DNA of 64,000 nucleotides, from contig JAIQDT010003807.1 of NCBI GenBank assembly GCA_021521415.1, positions 124,001 to 188,000 of the forward strand, read 5' to 3'. Positions 1 through 12,781 of this stretch are shown here, piece after piece; the stretch's first letter is position 1; every line of letters starts with the position of its first letter. Made by a program: the position numbers and the translations under genes. Under the pieces are notes generated by a model. It ran no database searches. It was not told the DNA's origin and worked only from the letters and a program-made list of their open reading frames with translations. The DNA comes from Bidens hawaiensis (taxonomy: Eukaryota; Streptophyta; Magnoliopsida; Asterales; Asteraceae).

Positions 1-1614
1 TAAAGAAAGAGTGAAAAGACATGTATACCCCTGACTTAACGATAAAATTTAACGGCGTTAGTGATTTGGATGTAATTGGCAGAAACTAATAAACGTGGAG
101 GGTTCATATGCAAAAAATAAACATTTTGGACTAAAATCGCATTATTTGTCAAACCATAAGGATGAAAATGACATTTTACTCAAAAAAAAAAAAAAAAAAA
201 ACTTATATATAATAGGATGTCAATATTTTCAACCAATTTGTAGGGCATGTTTATAGCAACAAAAAATTATTTCTCTTAATAAAAACATTTTTTAAATGTG
301 AATACATAGTGTTCTGTAGAAAAAAAAATATGAATGAACATTTTTATTAAAATTTATTTGTCATTGGTTAAACCCTATTTTACCTAAATGATATGTGATA
401 GGTACACATTTTTTTAACATTTAGAACTACCCTCAAAACCAAACTAAGTTTTTCTAGACGGGATAACCGTTCATCTTGATTTTGAGGCTCTAGGCTTGAC
501 TTACACAAAAACACCATTTAGAACTTTTGTGGAAAACTCGCTTGAGTCAGGTTTTGAACCTAATACCCCTAAGATCACAAATCTTAACAATCACCCATTC
601 TAATACAAACATATCATAGCTATAAATCTTGTATTTGATTATAGGATGGATATTTGTTACTTATTATCCCAGGGGTTGACTCTTGTTCGGTGTACTCCTT
701 TACGTTAATACACTAGTTTGAAATATCAGATTAAGCTTGACGAACAGAAGAGGGGACAGGACGGGTGTCGGTCCGTTGGATCAAACCATTATTTAGTTAA
801 ATGAGTTCATGTAAAGAAATGTTTCAAAAAAACATCACCGTTGTTCAAGTCAAAACAACTGTTTTACAAAAGTGTTTGGTTCAGGTTAAAATTGGTTAAA
901 TGAAGTATCACTTTGGTTTGGATCATAACAACTTATGATTAACACGTACTCCAGCTGCAATTTTTTGTTTGTAAAAATGTGTCTAAACCGGTTCATGCTA
1001 TAATTATGATTAGCGGAGGGCAGGAAACGGTGATAACAGAGTTCGTGGTTGCGATGGTAGTGCCGGTTTGGGTGTGAGCAATCGGTTTGGGTCAGTTTTG
1101 AGATAAAAACCAAAATTCCGGGTGGTTTCGTTATTTGTTTGGGTTCATTTTGAAAAAAAAAAAGAGTTGGTAAACATGTTATCAAATACTGAAAAGACTT
1201 CACTTCTCGGTCTAGCTAATTCAAGAAACACACAAATACACATAATTGGATGGGCTCAACCCAGCCCGTTTTGACCCATGCATAAAAATTACTTTTTTCA
1301 TCCTTACCCAGTAACCAAAAGAGCAATAGACAAAGATATAAGGTTTAGGACCTGGCTGCATTGGTCAATATTATTTTATGACAATCAATTAAGTATATAT
1401 CAAAAACAGAAACAAATAGCCTAAAGCAGCAACACTAGGTTTCCAAATGGCAAATACGGCTAACCATTGGAATTATTGTGGTCCATCCTTCTGTCACACA
1501 CCTTTCTACAATTTCCAAGCAAAAGCAAGCTGCAACATATAAACAAGTTATTAGCCAACTAAGTAATGTAAAGATTATAAATTCCAGAAAATGAAACATA
1601 AAGCGAAAAGTCAT
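1..1614. other. Intergenic, no gene recognised
   Basis: AT-rich sequence with poly-A/T tracts. The longest open frame (886-1203, minus, about 105 codons) has no recognisable domain and looks fortuitous. No RNA gene or element end was recognised. Confidence 0.5.
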
Positions 1615-2040
1615 TAACTGAGCCCGAGCCTGAACTTAAGCTTGTTTAATAAACGAGCTCGAGCTCGGGCCTCGAGCCCGAGCTTCACTTATCAATGCTC
1701 GAGAGCCTAAACAAGATTGTCGTTTCTATAATTTTTTAATATATATATTTAATAATTATTAATTAATATATATATATATATATAATGTTATGAAAAGATA
1801 ACTGAAAGTAACTAAATAATATATATTATTTTATACGAAAAATTATAATTGAAAAACATATATAAAATAATTGTAAATATATAAAACTTAATAATTAGTA
1901 AACGAGCCGAGCCTGAGCCGAGCTCGAGCTTGAAATCTAATAACGAGCCAAGCTCGAGCTATAAAAACAGAGCTCGAAATGAGCCAAGCTTAAGCTCCGT
2001 GTAAGTTAAACGAGACGAGCTCGACTCGTTTACACCCCTA
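1615..2040. mobile_element. hAT-like GAGCTC-rich MITE, one end preserved
   Basis: GAGCTCGAGC-type repeats surround an AT-rich core. The right end reads GTTTACACCCCTA (2028-2040), the inverse of the TAGGGGTGTAAAC end of the better preserved copy at 3471. The left end is decayed and no target duplication was found. The same family recurs at 4855, 14240, 17590, 52634, 53650 and 61430. Confidence 0.6.
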
Positions 2041-3289
2041 CCAATATGTGAAGCTAATGACACCACCTAAGTAAAGTCAAAAGCAGTATTGTACAGGTAT
2101 AATTTTCACATATCATATATACACATTATAATAACTAATAGTTAATCTTAACCTATCGTAAAGTTATACAATAACACAAACGCAGTCACCTCGATAGATG
2201 GGTTATAAGACTCAAAAACTAGTTCACTACAATACCCTAAATTACTATTATCAGAACACAAAAAGTATGCAACTCAAACAAGAATATTATAAACTTATTT
2301 TAGAAGATATTACCATGAATTGAACCATAAAACAACTAGCATGCGTAATTAAAAACAAAAAAAAAGTAAGCTTTTGTATTGATGATTATACAAGAATACA
2401 GTAGCCTTAGCCACATACTTTGTACAATGAAAGACACACATGCCAGTTGTCACATGTTAACGTATACGAATGTGCTCATTACAAAATGAGTTTCAAGTAA
2501 AAAACCTTGAGAACCGCATAAACACTTTGTGTCTTTCTAACTCCATTATATATGTCAGGCAATACATACATATGAGGTTTTCTACTTAAAACTAATGTTG
2601 TATTGAGAGTATCCCATTATATACTTATATCCTTGAATTGATGAAAATGTATCATCTCATCATACTTTGTCAATGTGCTCTGTATGTGAAATTTTTTAGC
2701 TTTTTAGATATAAAAAGTAACCTCACATCAATTTATAGAAGGTAATATTCAATCTGTTATTGAGTTCAATCAAATGCCTCAAAAAAATCCAAAACCAATA
2801 TACAAACTAAATTGCAAAAACAATATAAAAGTTTAAAAATATACTACTTAAGTATCTATTCAAACACCACTACAGTCATAAGAGTAATTGCAGGACACAG
2901 TCCCACACAAATCCATTATGAAAAAACTGCTCCTAAAATTCATTCATCGTTTATATCCACGCAATCTGATTTAAACATACTCAACAATCACATAATCACA
3001 ATTTGAACATGTGTAGTCCATAACTATCGGTTATAAATAAACAAAAAAGCTTTTGCAATTCAGTTCATATCTCATCAGCACAAAACTAAATTCAAACAAG
3101 CATAAGATATTCAAATCAAATAATCACAATCCAAACAAACGCAGCCACTCAGTCGACTTGGTACTCAAATCAACAAAACATCTGTTTCAATAAAGCATAT
3201 AATCTTCAAATCAAATAGTCAAACTTTGAACATACACAATTACCAACAAAAAAAACCCTAGGGCATTTTAACAGATTCAACAGAATATA
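2041..3289. other. AT-rich stretch, no gene recognised
   Basis: No coding exon or element end could be supported. It lies downstream, in the minus-strand sense, of the small duplicated gene at 5420-5587 and could include 3' untranslated sequence. This is speculation. Confidence 0.4.
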
Positions 3290-3470
3290 ATCAACAATAA
3301 CAACTAACCTATATAGATCTCTCTATTTACTTATTTAGGATCAGATTTCTTGTTATAAACAAAATCTAAAGAATAATGCACGAGTGAAGCAACCATGGCT
3401 GCCAAAAGCACACCGAAGACACACACAGCGGCTCATCATCTCTCATTATCACAATTCACAAATCAAATAG
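3290..3470 (-). pseudogene. Decayed copy A of the 55-codon gene
   Basis: Read on the minus strand, this segment resembles the 3' two-thirds of the intact small gene at 5420-5587: a GCAGCCATGGTTGC-like core, then codons for DFVYNKKS, a stop, and the shared downstream text ATCTATATAG. Frame changes in the first half destroy the reading frame and no start codon remains. A hAT MITE (3471-3858) sits immediately upstream in the gene's own sense. It is one of three copies in this window; the others are 4650-4848 (decayed) and 5420-5587 (intact). Confidence 0.6.
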
Positions 3471-3858
3471 TAGGGGTGTAAACGAGCCAATCCGCTCGTG
3501 AACAACTCTACATCAGCTCACAAAAAGCTCTGAAAGAGCCAAGCTATAACGAGCTCGAGCCTAAGAATTAGCTTGTTTAACAAACGACACCGAGCCTGAG
3601 CTTCACTTCCCGAGCTCAAGTTGTGGCTCAAGAACCTAATATTTATATAAGTTTTACTTTAAAACATAATTTATATTTTTATATATAAACTGATTAATTA
3701 ATAATAAACGAGCTGAGCTCGAACTTAAAAAAATACTCACGATCCGAGCTCGAGCATTAAAAATCGAGCCCGAAACAAGCCAGGCTTGAGCTCTCTGTAA
3801 GTTAAACAAGCCGAGCTCGAAACTAATCGCACTCGTGCTCGGCTGGTATACATCCCTA
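3471..3858. mobile_element. Non-autonomous hAT MITE (388 bp)
   Basis: The left end is TAGGGGTGTAAACGAGCC and the right end is a diverged inverse, GGTATACATCCCTA. An 8-bp target duplication TCAAATAG flanks it at 3463-3470 and 3859-3866, which is the hAT signature. The interior is GAGCTCGAG-type repeats around an AT-rich core, with no coding capacity. Confidence 0.8.
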
Positions 3859-3911
3859 TCAAATAGTCAAACTTTGAACATATGCAATCCATCTTAATCA
3901 ATAATTCAAAT

Positions 3912-4572
3912 CATAGTCACATAATTCGCTGGGCAAGCCACGATTTTCGTATTGGATCGTTTTGTACCGAATCGAAATCGCAAACGTTCCCAATCGCTAT
4001 TAAATCGCGAATTCAATTGAATGGTTCGTCGTTCACAATCGATGGAGAAATTGATTTCAATTGAATGGTTCGTCGTTGTTAATTGATGGAGAAATCGATT
4101 TCAATTGACAGGTTCGTCTTTCTCCTGTCAATTTAATCGATCCTGTAATTTTGGGCAGCAAATTAGGAAACTCCTCGATTCCTTTTTTCCAATAATTACT
4201 GGGTTTCCAAGTTTCAAAGACACCCAATCAATTTGACCGATTTATATTAGGCATATATTCATGTTATTAATATCTCTACCCTACTGGCCTACTCTTCTTA
4301 TTCAATCATTCGTACCAAAAACCCAAATTTATACATAATTTCAGTTTCTCCAGTGACATTTTGCAATTTTTATTTTATGTTATATCTATGGTAAATTGAA
4401 TTTGGTATATTCTGTTTTAAATTGGGAACATCGAACCGGATTATATGGTACACCGTACCGGACCGTACCGAAATGAGCCTACCCCCCTTCGTACCGAATA
4501 CGCCCCAACTAGCGAATTGCGTTCCCGTTCCTCGTTCCCGTACCGGAGCGAACTGCGATCTATGTGACTATG
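3912..4572. mobile_element. Non-autonomous hAT-type element (661 bp)
   Basis: Perfect 12-bp terminal inverted repeats (CATAGTCACATA at 3912, its reverse complement at 4561-4572) are flanked by the 8-bp direct repeat ATTCAAAT at 3904-3911 and 4573-4580. The interior has two copies of an ATTGAATGGTTCGTCGTT motif near 4014-4072 and a right part rich in CCGTACCGGA-type sequence. No transposase is encoded. Confidence 0.8.
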
Positions 4573-4649
4573 ATTCAAATACATAATCAATAACACAAAT
4601 CATCGCAACTTAAACACTCAATTAACAAACTAACTAACTAACTATAGGC

Positions 4650-4848
4650 CGTTATAACAGATCCAACAAAACAATATACGCAACGATAACAACTAACCTA
4701 TACGGATCTGTCTATTTAAACTCATATTTCTTGTCGTAAACAAAAACTCGAGAAGAGTATACGAGCAAAGTAACCATGGCTGCAGGAAGCACCATGAAGA
4801 CTGACACAGCAGCCAGTTTCTTCACCAGCGGTTCACCATCATCACAAA
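4650..4848 (-). pseudogene. Decayed copy B of the 55-codon gene
   Basis: On the minus strand this segment keeps frame-coherent codons for DGEPLVKKLAAVSVF, then VLPAAMV, YDKKYEFK and a stop, matching the intact gene at 5420-5587 with substitutions such as the loss of the SPPD motif. The start codon and first residues are missing because a GAGCTC MITE relic begins at about 4855. The sequence at that junction (AATCAAATAG) is the same as at the MITE beside copy A, so the MITE was probably present before the segment was duplicated. Confidence 0.65.
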
Positions 4849-4854
4849 TCAAAT

Positions 4855-5235
4855 AGCAGGAGTGTATATGAGCTAAGCCGCTCACGAACTACTCGAGATT
4901 TGCTCACAAATATCCCGAACAAGCCACGCTTAAATGAGCTCGAGCTACTCTTATGGAGCTCGAGTTGGTTTGCTAGCCTAATATCTACACAAATTTTATT
5001 TAGAATATTTAAAGTAAATTTATACAATCATTATTATATATATATAATTATGATGAAAATAACTACATAATATATTTTGTTATGTATACAATTATAATTA
5101 TATATATGCGTATGTATGTATGTATGTATGTATGTATGTATAATAAACGAGCTGAGCTCGAGCCTGAAAAACTACTTGTGAGTCATGATCTGAGCTCGAG
5201 CATTATAAACCAAGCTCAAGTCTACTCGCACTCGG
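4855..5235. mobile_element. hAT MITE relic in the duplicated unit
   Basis: GAGCTCGAG-rich ends and an AT-rich core parallel the MITE at 3471-3858, in the same position relative to the gene fragment. The terminal sequence has drifted (CAGGAGTGTATATGAGC instead of TAGGGGTGTAAACGAGC). It contains a TATG microsatellite near 5107-5140. Confidence 0.55.
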
Positions 5236-5419
5236 ACTCTCGGCAAACTTCGAACATATGCAATCCATATGAATAAATCCCTAATTCACATACATAATCA
5301 ACACCACAAATCATCTAAATAACAAACTAACAAACCCTAGGTCGTTATAACAGATCCAACAGAAAAACAACAATAATAATGATAATAATAATAATAATAA
5401 CAAACCTATATAGATCTGT

Positions 5420-5587
5420 CTATTTAGACTCAGACTTCTTGTTATAGACGAAATCTGGAGGCGAATAGATGAGTGAAGCCACCATGGCTGCCGGAAGCAC
5501 ACCGAAGACTGACACAGCGGCCAGTTTCTTCACCAACGGTTCACCGTCTCGTGCTATCACGGAGAATAAGCCCTTAGTGTACCCCAT
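5420..5587 (-). CDS. Small single-pass membrane protein, 55 aa, unidentified
   Basis: The minus-strand reading frame runs from ATG at 5587 to TAG at 5420 with no intron. The protein begins MGYTKGLFSVIARDGEPLV, has one hydrophobic segment at about residues 22-41 (VSVFGVLPAAMVASLIY), then SPPDFVYNKK and a charged tail. The short basic/amphipathic start and single membrane span resemble small organellar inner-membrane proteins, but I do not recognise the family and assign no function. The reality of the gene rests on two diverged neighbouring copies: copy B keeps the same frame and most residues over about 45 codons. Only this copy is intact. A typical plant 3' region follows. Confidence 0.65.
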   Translation of the reverse strand: MGYTKGLFSVIARDGEPLVKKLAAVSVFGVLPAAMVASLIYSPPDFVYNKKSESK

Positions 5588-5749
5588 GGTTTGATTTGAT
5601 TATGATGAATGATTTGAACGATTGGTGGATTTTGATCTGCAGTGTAATTGGAAACCCTAATGTCTGTGTTTGATTTAAAAATGAGGAAAGAGAGATTTAT
5701 TTTAATTAAAAAAATGTTTTCTATTTAGTTGTTTTATCACAAAAAACAC

Positions 5750-6072
5750 CGGACGTGGCTCAATGGTAAAGCACTCACTTTACTAGTGTGATGCAGGGGG
5801 TTTAAACCACACTATCATCAATTTATATGGGAGATGACCCTGGCTTGCCATGGTTTAAGTCCTGATCTCACCCGGTTTTACCGGCTCCTCGTTGTCGTGT
5901 CATTTGGCGGTCGTGGGGGTCGGGTTTTATCCGGTGAATCCCTCAATAGGTGGACCGCTATGGGCTCCGTCCGTCCTGACTAGTGGCCGGCTCGGGCTAC
6001 CTTTAGCCAATGGGGGCCGCGTACGGAGTATCCGGCGTTACTTAGTTGGTCGTTCAAAAAAAAATAAAAACC
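5750..6072 (+). mobile_element. tRNA-derived SINE
   Basis: The head resembles a tRNA with pol III promoter boxes: A box TGGCTCAATGG (5756-5766) and B box GGTTTAAACC (5799-5808), about 33 bp apart. A GC-richer body follows (GGCTCGGGCTACC, GCGTACGGAGTATCC) and an A-rich tail at about 6054-6072. The copy is about 320 bp. The target duplication is not clear. The open frame across the body (5892-6149) is not regarded as a gene. Confidence 0.7.
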
Positions 6073-6353
6073 ACTTTATATTAATTTTTTTAACAAAGAT
6101 AATTACCGGGGGAAAGGGATCGGTACCGTCACATCATTTTTACTATTAATTATTCAAAATCACAAAATTACTGGCAACACATATCCACAAGTACCCTAAA
6201 AACTTAATTAATTTATTTTATTTCATTCAGTGGTCAACAATGAATTGATTTTATGTGGCAAACATTTGCCATGAAATGAAGTTATGCGCCTTACCCACAT
6301 GGGTTAGGGCCGGTGTTACCATGTGGTTTAAAAGTCATACGCTATTCCTCTCT

Positions 6354-6602
6354 TAGAGCATATGGAATGGAGCTGGTGGAGCATAGGATAAAACTAGTAA
6401 GTGTGGGAATTATGCCCTCTTTGTTTTTTGACGGGTTATTTTTCATTGGTTTACAGGGAGTATAAGTTGGTTTTCCATGAAATGTTAGGCAATGGGTCGA
6501 GATAACTTCGGGGGCTTTTTAACCGCGAAAAGGTGAAAAACCTCCCAATTTTGGGGGAAGATGAAAGAAAAGAGATTCGGAATGACTCCATATGCTCTTG
6601 TT
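6354..6602. mobile_element. MITE with AGAGCATATGGA inverted ends
   Basis: The sequence AGAGCATATGGA near 6356 has its near-perfect inverse TCCATATGCTCTT near 6589-6600. The interior (about 220 bp) has no coding capacity. A 3-bp duplication (TTA/TTG) is possible but imperfect, so the superfamily is open. Confidence 0.5.
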
Positions 6603-6617
6603 ATGTTTAAGTAATTA

Positions 6618-6790
6618 GGGGTGTTTGGGATTGCTTATTGAAACTACTTACTAACTCTTATAATAAGTTAAGGTGCTTGGGGAATTTGACTATTGCTACT
6701 CATAAGTTTCCTTATCAAAACTCACTTTTAACCTTTTTTTTTCAGCAAAAGTCAAAAGAAGCTTCAAATAAGCAAATCTCAAACATGCCC
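6618..6790. mobile_element. Tourist-like (PIF/Harbinger) MITE
   Basis: The 173-bp element starts GGGGTGTTTGGGATT and ends with the diverged inverse AAATCTCAAACATGCCC. It is flanked by TTA at 6615-6617 and 6791-6793, the typical Harbinger 3-bp target. The end sequence is close to that of the large gene-capturing Harbinger element at 54125-57134. Confidence 0.6.
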
Positions 6791-6793
6791 TTA

Positions 6794-7226
6794 CTATTGA
6801 AGTCAATAGTTGTTACCTAGTATATCAATAAAGTGATATAAACCATCTAAACATGTCCAAACGACGGTAAAATAAGCAAGCACGTACATAAATAATAAAT
6901 AAACATGTCTAAACGACAATATCCTAGCTTTTTGATGTGTTGTATATATGGAACTTCTAGGAGCTTAATAAAGCATTTGAATGCTAGCAAATATATGATT
7001 TCATAAAGTTAAATATTACATGACATAAAATTTTTGAACTGCATATTCTATTACTCTTTAATCAAATAGAAATGTTTTGCTATCCTTATGTTCTCTCTCA
7101 TAATTTGATCAATTATAACTGTGCTAGATGAGACAAGCCCTTAGCCTTCAACTCTAAATGGGCCAAACCTATATGGCCCATAATTCATATTTATTCACTT
7201 CACAAATATTCATCTCACAAATAACT
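6794..7226. other. AT-rich spacer, no gene recognised
   Basis: No exon, RNA gene or element end was recognised between the Tourist-like MITE and the target duplication of the LTR element. Confidence 0.4.
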
Positions 7227-7231
7227 CAAAC

Positions 7232-7417
7232 TGCTGTGAAACAAACCTCATAGCCAAAGAATGAGAGAAGAGATGTAGGAAGAAAGGAAGAGATTTTATT
7301 AATTATATGTATATAATACAATGACATACAAGAATATTATATAGGGATGGGAAAACTTGGAGAAGAAGCCATATCTATTTTAGGTGTTGATAATCATAAT
7401 AATTATAATTCATAACA
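7232..7417 (-). repeat. 3' LTR of the 5.7-kb element
   Basis: This 186-bp direct repeat matches 12782-12967 with scattered substitutions. Its outer end reads TGCTGTGAAAC instead of TGTTATGAAAC. The polypurine tract lies directly inside it. Confidence 0.8.
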
Positions 7418-8699
7418 TTCCCCCTTGGTTATCAACTTCATACGCTTCGGGATGCTGCCTCATTAAAAACCTTGCTAGGAAAACCTATTGGGACAAAACC
7501 ATAGCCAAGGGAAAAAGAGTGCAGCGCGTATTGTCTCCCCCTGATTTGTATATCCTTTAAAATTGTAACCATCGATCTTCTATGTATGCCGCCTAGAAAT
7601 TTTGTAGTCAATCATTTGCGTCTTCGTCTCTTGACATGCAAATCCTTAAGCTGAACAATGTTGCATGATCTTTACCTAAAAACTTCTATTGCTTCATTTT
7701 GTAAACATATCATTGTATCCATGACCCTATTGTGTTTCTCTGCATCAACAAGACTAACCAAACTTGTTTTGACGGGTTAGTAAAATATAGCACATATCTT
7801 TCATACCTGAAATATATGTTTTAACCCAATCTGATGTCTCCTAGCTAGATACATGTCGATGAATATAAATAAAGAAAATAATAATCATATATATAGCTAA
7901 TAGTACAACATAATGCACATACACAATTCATTATGGCATTTCCGAACCAATAATATTTCATAGTCATATAGGAAATGATATATAATCATTGTTATACATT
8001 CTTTAACGTGCTAAAAGGATTAAATTTGTCCATGGTAAAATTTGTCAACATTTTAATATGCACTTTGATGGATTTATAAACATATAACACATATCCTCGA
8101 ACTATAAGTCGAGCAATAATCACACTGTGTCAAGGTATTTCAAAAAGAATTTCAAAAAGAATTTTCTCTTTAAAATCTCATAACTTTCTCTTGATGATAT
8201 GTACATCATTGTAAACTGTGATTATAATAACCTTTTAAGAGTGAAATTTTGATAAAAGTATGGCGAATTATATCCAACTTATCCTCCCTCTTTATCAAAA
8301 TATCTCTTGATTTGTGCCAAGCTCAATCCGAATAATTTAGTCCATAAGCATAAATCCATGCATTTACCAATGGACTTCTTTTTAACTTGACAAATTATGC
8401 ATACACATTCACTTTTTCAGGATTTTTGCTGCACAAACTTGCTCATTAACACATCATTTTGTATCACATATCAAAAATCCATATTGTAAAATTTCTTTGT
8501 TTATTGAGATGTTGTACTCATCATGTACATTCTCTTCTATGTGTATGCTTATTGATACACACGAATTCAATCATTAAGATGTAACAGTTAACCTTTCAAG
8601 TATTCAACTACCTTAGGAAACTCTTCAGAAGCTTCATTTATGTTCAATAATTGTAACGTATTCAAATATGACTCTATACACAACAATCAATGTGTTCTC

Positions 8700-8909
8700 G
8701 AGAACTTACTTTACATGATTAAATAATTCAAATCCTTTAGAGACTTTTTTGTAAACTTTCAGTATCAACTGAATCACAATGTTGTGATTCAGTTAATACA
8801 GAGAGAGAATTTATGCGTTTAATAAAATATTGTGATTCAGTTGATACTGAAAGTTTACAAAAAAGTCTCTAAAGGATTTGAATTATTTAATCATGTAAAG
8901 TAAGTTCTC
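8700..8909. repeat. 81-bp perfect inverted repeat (hairpin)
   Basis: The left arm (8700-8780) and right arm (8829-8909) are perfect reverse complements over 81 bp, separated by 48 bp. The spacer starts with a further partial copy of the arm tip (TTGTGATTCAGTTAATAC). It lies inside the non-coding LTR element. Confidence 0.9.
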
Positions 8910-9216
8910 CTTATAATGTCATTGATTCCACCACTGGAGAATGCATCTCCTTATAATCAGTCATGAGTCTTTGCAAAATCCTTGTGCCACCAATTTTGCA
9001 TTATATCCACTTAATTTAATTTTCATAACTTATATAAAATACCCATTTGTATCTAACACATTTTACAACTTTAGTTGTATGGACTGCTGGTCCAACAAAC
9101 TTTCAGTTATTTAGAGAATTCAACTCTGCCTTGTTTGCGTCTTTCAACTTTGGCCAATCATTTTGTAGGCAGATTTAGAATCTTGATCCTCATCATTATC
9201 ATTTCAAGCGCTAATG

Positions 9217-9240
9217 ATATATATATATATATATATATAA
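9217..9240. repeat. TA microsatellite
   Basis: A run of TA dinucleotides inside the LTR element. A (GAT)n tract occurs near 11600. Confidence 0.8.
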
Positions 9241-12200
9241 GTATAACGACGTCGACTCTATTTCGATTCCACATATCTTTGTAAACATGATACAATATAA
9301 TTTATTGAGAGCTCTTTGTTTTCAGGTACCTAAGGTTCTTCAAGAACCATCATGTCTAATCTCTTTCAAGAGACCTTTTACTGCACCTCGACTTGACCAT
9401 CTTCATTATTTGCTCCAATTTTTGAGGAAATTTTACCTTTGGAACCGATCAGTCTACCACGCTACATGCGTGCGTTAGACTTATTATCAATATGCTTTGT
9501 CCTTCCGGGACATTTATTAATTGGAGCATTAGCAGTTCGAATAGGTGTCGTAGTTGGACAATCTCTTTTGGTCAGTGAATCGTCCTGTAATTGATTCGCT
9601 AATCTTTATATATGAATTATCCTTTGAACTTTTAGTTCATATAATTTAGTTTGAGGATCAATGATAATTCATTCCAACTAAATTCGTTTTCCAACTGCTT
9701 TATTTCTCCCCCCTAATGTTGGGAATGATGATTCACTGAAGTGAAAACTAATGAACTATAAACAAATATCACATTAATGGCTCTAAGTATATAATCATAG
9801 ATATTGACATAAATTCCCAACTTCCTTTGTGGCCTCATCTTTGTGTCTTGTGGTGGATTAATTTCAGTATATAACACACATTAGATGAGAAATACTTGGT
9901 TACTGACCAAAAACCAATTACAATGGGAAGGAAGTATCATAACTTGTTGGCTTGATGTGAATTAGTTTAAAGACATGTAAAATCATATGTACTCACATAC
10001 AAACATGAACCTTTGCTCTCGTGATAATTGCCTTTGCAACCAATTACAGGCATTGAGTAATCGTCTTTAACAAAACAATTTATATGAGAACATAATATGT
10101 TATGAAGTTCAACACTTATTTCAATGATAATTATTAACTTGGGAATCAAATTCATTATTATAACCGAATGTAAATATACCAATCTGGAATAATATGCTTG
10201 CTATCTTATTAGCTAAGCCATAGATCATGCAAACATGAAGTTGCGATCTTGATAACCATTTAGACGATGCATCGATTTTCAAAACACTAAATGTTATCAT
10301 GTTAGGATATGTGTATCCTTTTCTCAATTCCATAACATATAGGGATTTACGTCTCCTTCAGTTGGTAAATAAATTATTTCCCTTGAGAGCAATATTACAT
10401 GTATAATTATTAGGAATAATATTTTGGTTCTTCAATAAATGTCACATCATTGACTCGGTGTGGTCTAACCGGTCACGCCATTAGATAATCATGATCCATA
10501 AACTTCAGGTTTATGATCGTAGATGTATTATGCTTCTTTAATGCAACTATAAATGAGAACAATTTACTATCGTTTTCAACGATCACATTTTATCACTTTA
10601 TATTTTCATATTTTGTTCTCGTATACTATCAATCCCTTTTGCCACTTATGGTGGTTAATCTCATTATCAACAAAAATTTATTAAAATTCTTATGGTCGAT
10701 CTCACGATTAACATGACCATCATTACAATTTACTCAACTATGTTCATGATGACAACGACCAATACATAGTTCCATGAACTTTAGCGAATGGAGTAAAACC
10801 AAACAATTTCATGGTTTATATTGTTTTTTCAAGCATAAGTATATGAAACACCAAACCTTTATACTCTTCTAATAATATTGCTACTTCGGTAGCATATTTG
10901 AGGTTTGACAATTGTAAATTGTTTTCCATAATATAAATATCAGCCAAAATCTTATGGCCTTCTATAAATCGATAATGAGATTTTAGGGGTATAACACTTT
11001 AGGTGCTATATTATCCTAAATAAATAAGAAGATCTACTATAACCCAAACATTACAATAATACTTCATAATAATAGTAATAAACCATAACTTTATTTTAAT
11101 TATTTGATTCAATGGTTTCTATGATAGCATATATAATAAAAATATACATAAAGTTGAATTATACAATACATGACCTTATGACATGTTATAAAGCAAGTTA
11201 TAAAAGTTTATAATAAGCTGCAAATTTTCATCAATTACAATCAAAGATATATAATTTATGTATTACTTATCAAGATAAAATTATCACAAGTATATCTTAG
11301 ATACAGACAAATATATGTCACTCCTGTTTAAGAAATAAACAAATATCTTCATCAAGTTATCAAGCTATATACTCTTTAAGTAAATATATGTCACCCATGT
11401 TTAAACATATATATACTCTTACATCATAGTGATAATAAACACATTTTTTTTATTGTTCAATTCAATATTATCTATATAAATAAATGAGAACATATGGAAA
11501 TATGTATAACTACGATAGTGATAATCTCCTAATAAAAACTATTAGACACTTTTATCAACATCAAGTACATGATTTTCAAAACAAACATGATATATATATG
11601 ATGATGATGATGATGATGAAATCATAAGATACGGTGCATATGCATGTGCACAGAATTTACACTAGAATCTTAACTAAACATTATCAACAAACCATTAATT
11701 TGATTTATATCAAACCTTATACTATTTATAAACTATTATTAATAAAATTAAATATAAAATGGGTACGACAACATCCCCAAATATGATGACGACTAAGAAA
11801 ACTAATAATATAATCAATTAAGTTGGAGATGAAACATACCTTGATATCTAGATAGCAAATTGAAAATAACCACTTTTAACGATGTATTATAGATTTTATT
11901 GGAACAAGATAAATGTATGACACTCGATTAAAATAGGCCACGTAATTTAACAGAAAAATAATCATGGCTAGTTAAGCTAAGAGCATATATACTATAATAA
12001 ATCCAAATCGTGTGTATATTATCTGTATATAATTCAACTAATGATAATCGTTTAAATAAATATTTCTTTATACTTCTGAAACTAGTTCCTTTAGCGTAAT
12101 AAAGAAAGTATATTTTTTACAATTTTCAAACGATTAGTCAGACTATTTACCTTTTCACAGTAAAAAGAATACAATAAACAATTATTTTATTTATTTATTT

Positions 12201-12781
12201 TGTGTTGATGTGATTCAATCTTTTTATTGGACTGAAATCTTTTAAAATAAATATATATTTTTTCAAAGATAATAATTATAATTCATTATAGTATTCAAAG
12301 ATGAATATTAATAAATAAAATAAGAATCATGGTTTTAGATATAAGAATTCATACAATAATTAAATGATTCAATCCGTACCTTTCAGACGTAAGAAATAAG
12401 AGGATACAAATAATGTTAAAATATATAAACAATATCAATGATATCAAGTAAACCTATCATCACATCATATATAATAGTTCATTAATAAAGTTTAAATAAG
12501 ACTTAATAGACCATGATAACAAAACACAGTTATGTTTAAAACAAGACTTACTATTAAGATTTGATTTATAAAAATATTTGATAAAATCTAAACATCTTGC
12601 ATAAATTAATTAACTATTCATTCTAGGAGAAAGAAAACTTGCAAATCCAATTGATACGAACATAATCAAATCGTAAATTCATGTACCTTTTGTTGGCCGT
12701 ATATACAAGTTCAATATAAGTTGATAATAACATAATCCACTCCAATATGATCCACTTCTAAAGCAATTCGTGCTGATAACG

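Noticed and set aside
886..1203. Open reading frame of 105 codons on the minus strand
   Set aside because: Low-complexity composition, no recognisable domain, no splice partners.
5756..5808. A possible functional tRNA gene
   Set aside because: It has A and B box-like words but cannot form a full cloverleaf and continues into a SINE body and A-rich tail.
5892..6149. Open reading frame of 85 codons
   Set aside because: It falls inside the SINE body; no domain and no start context.
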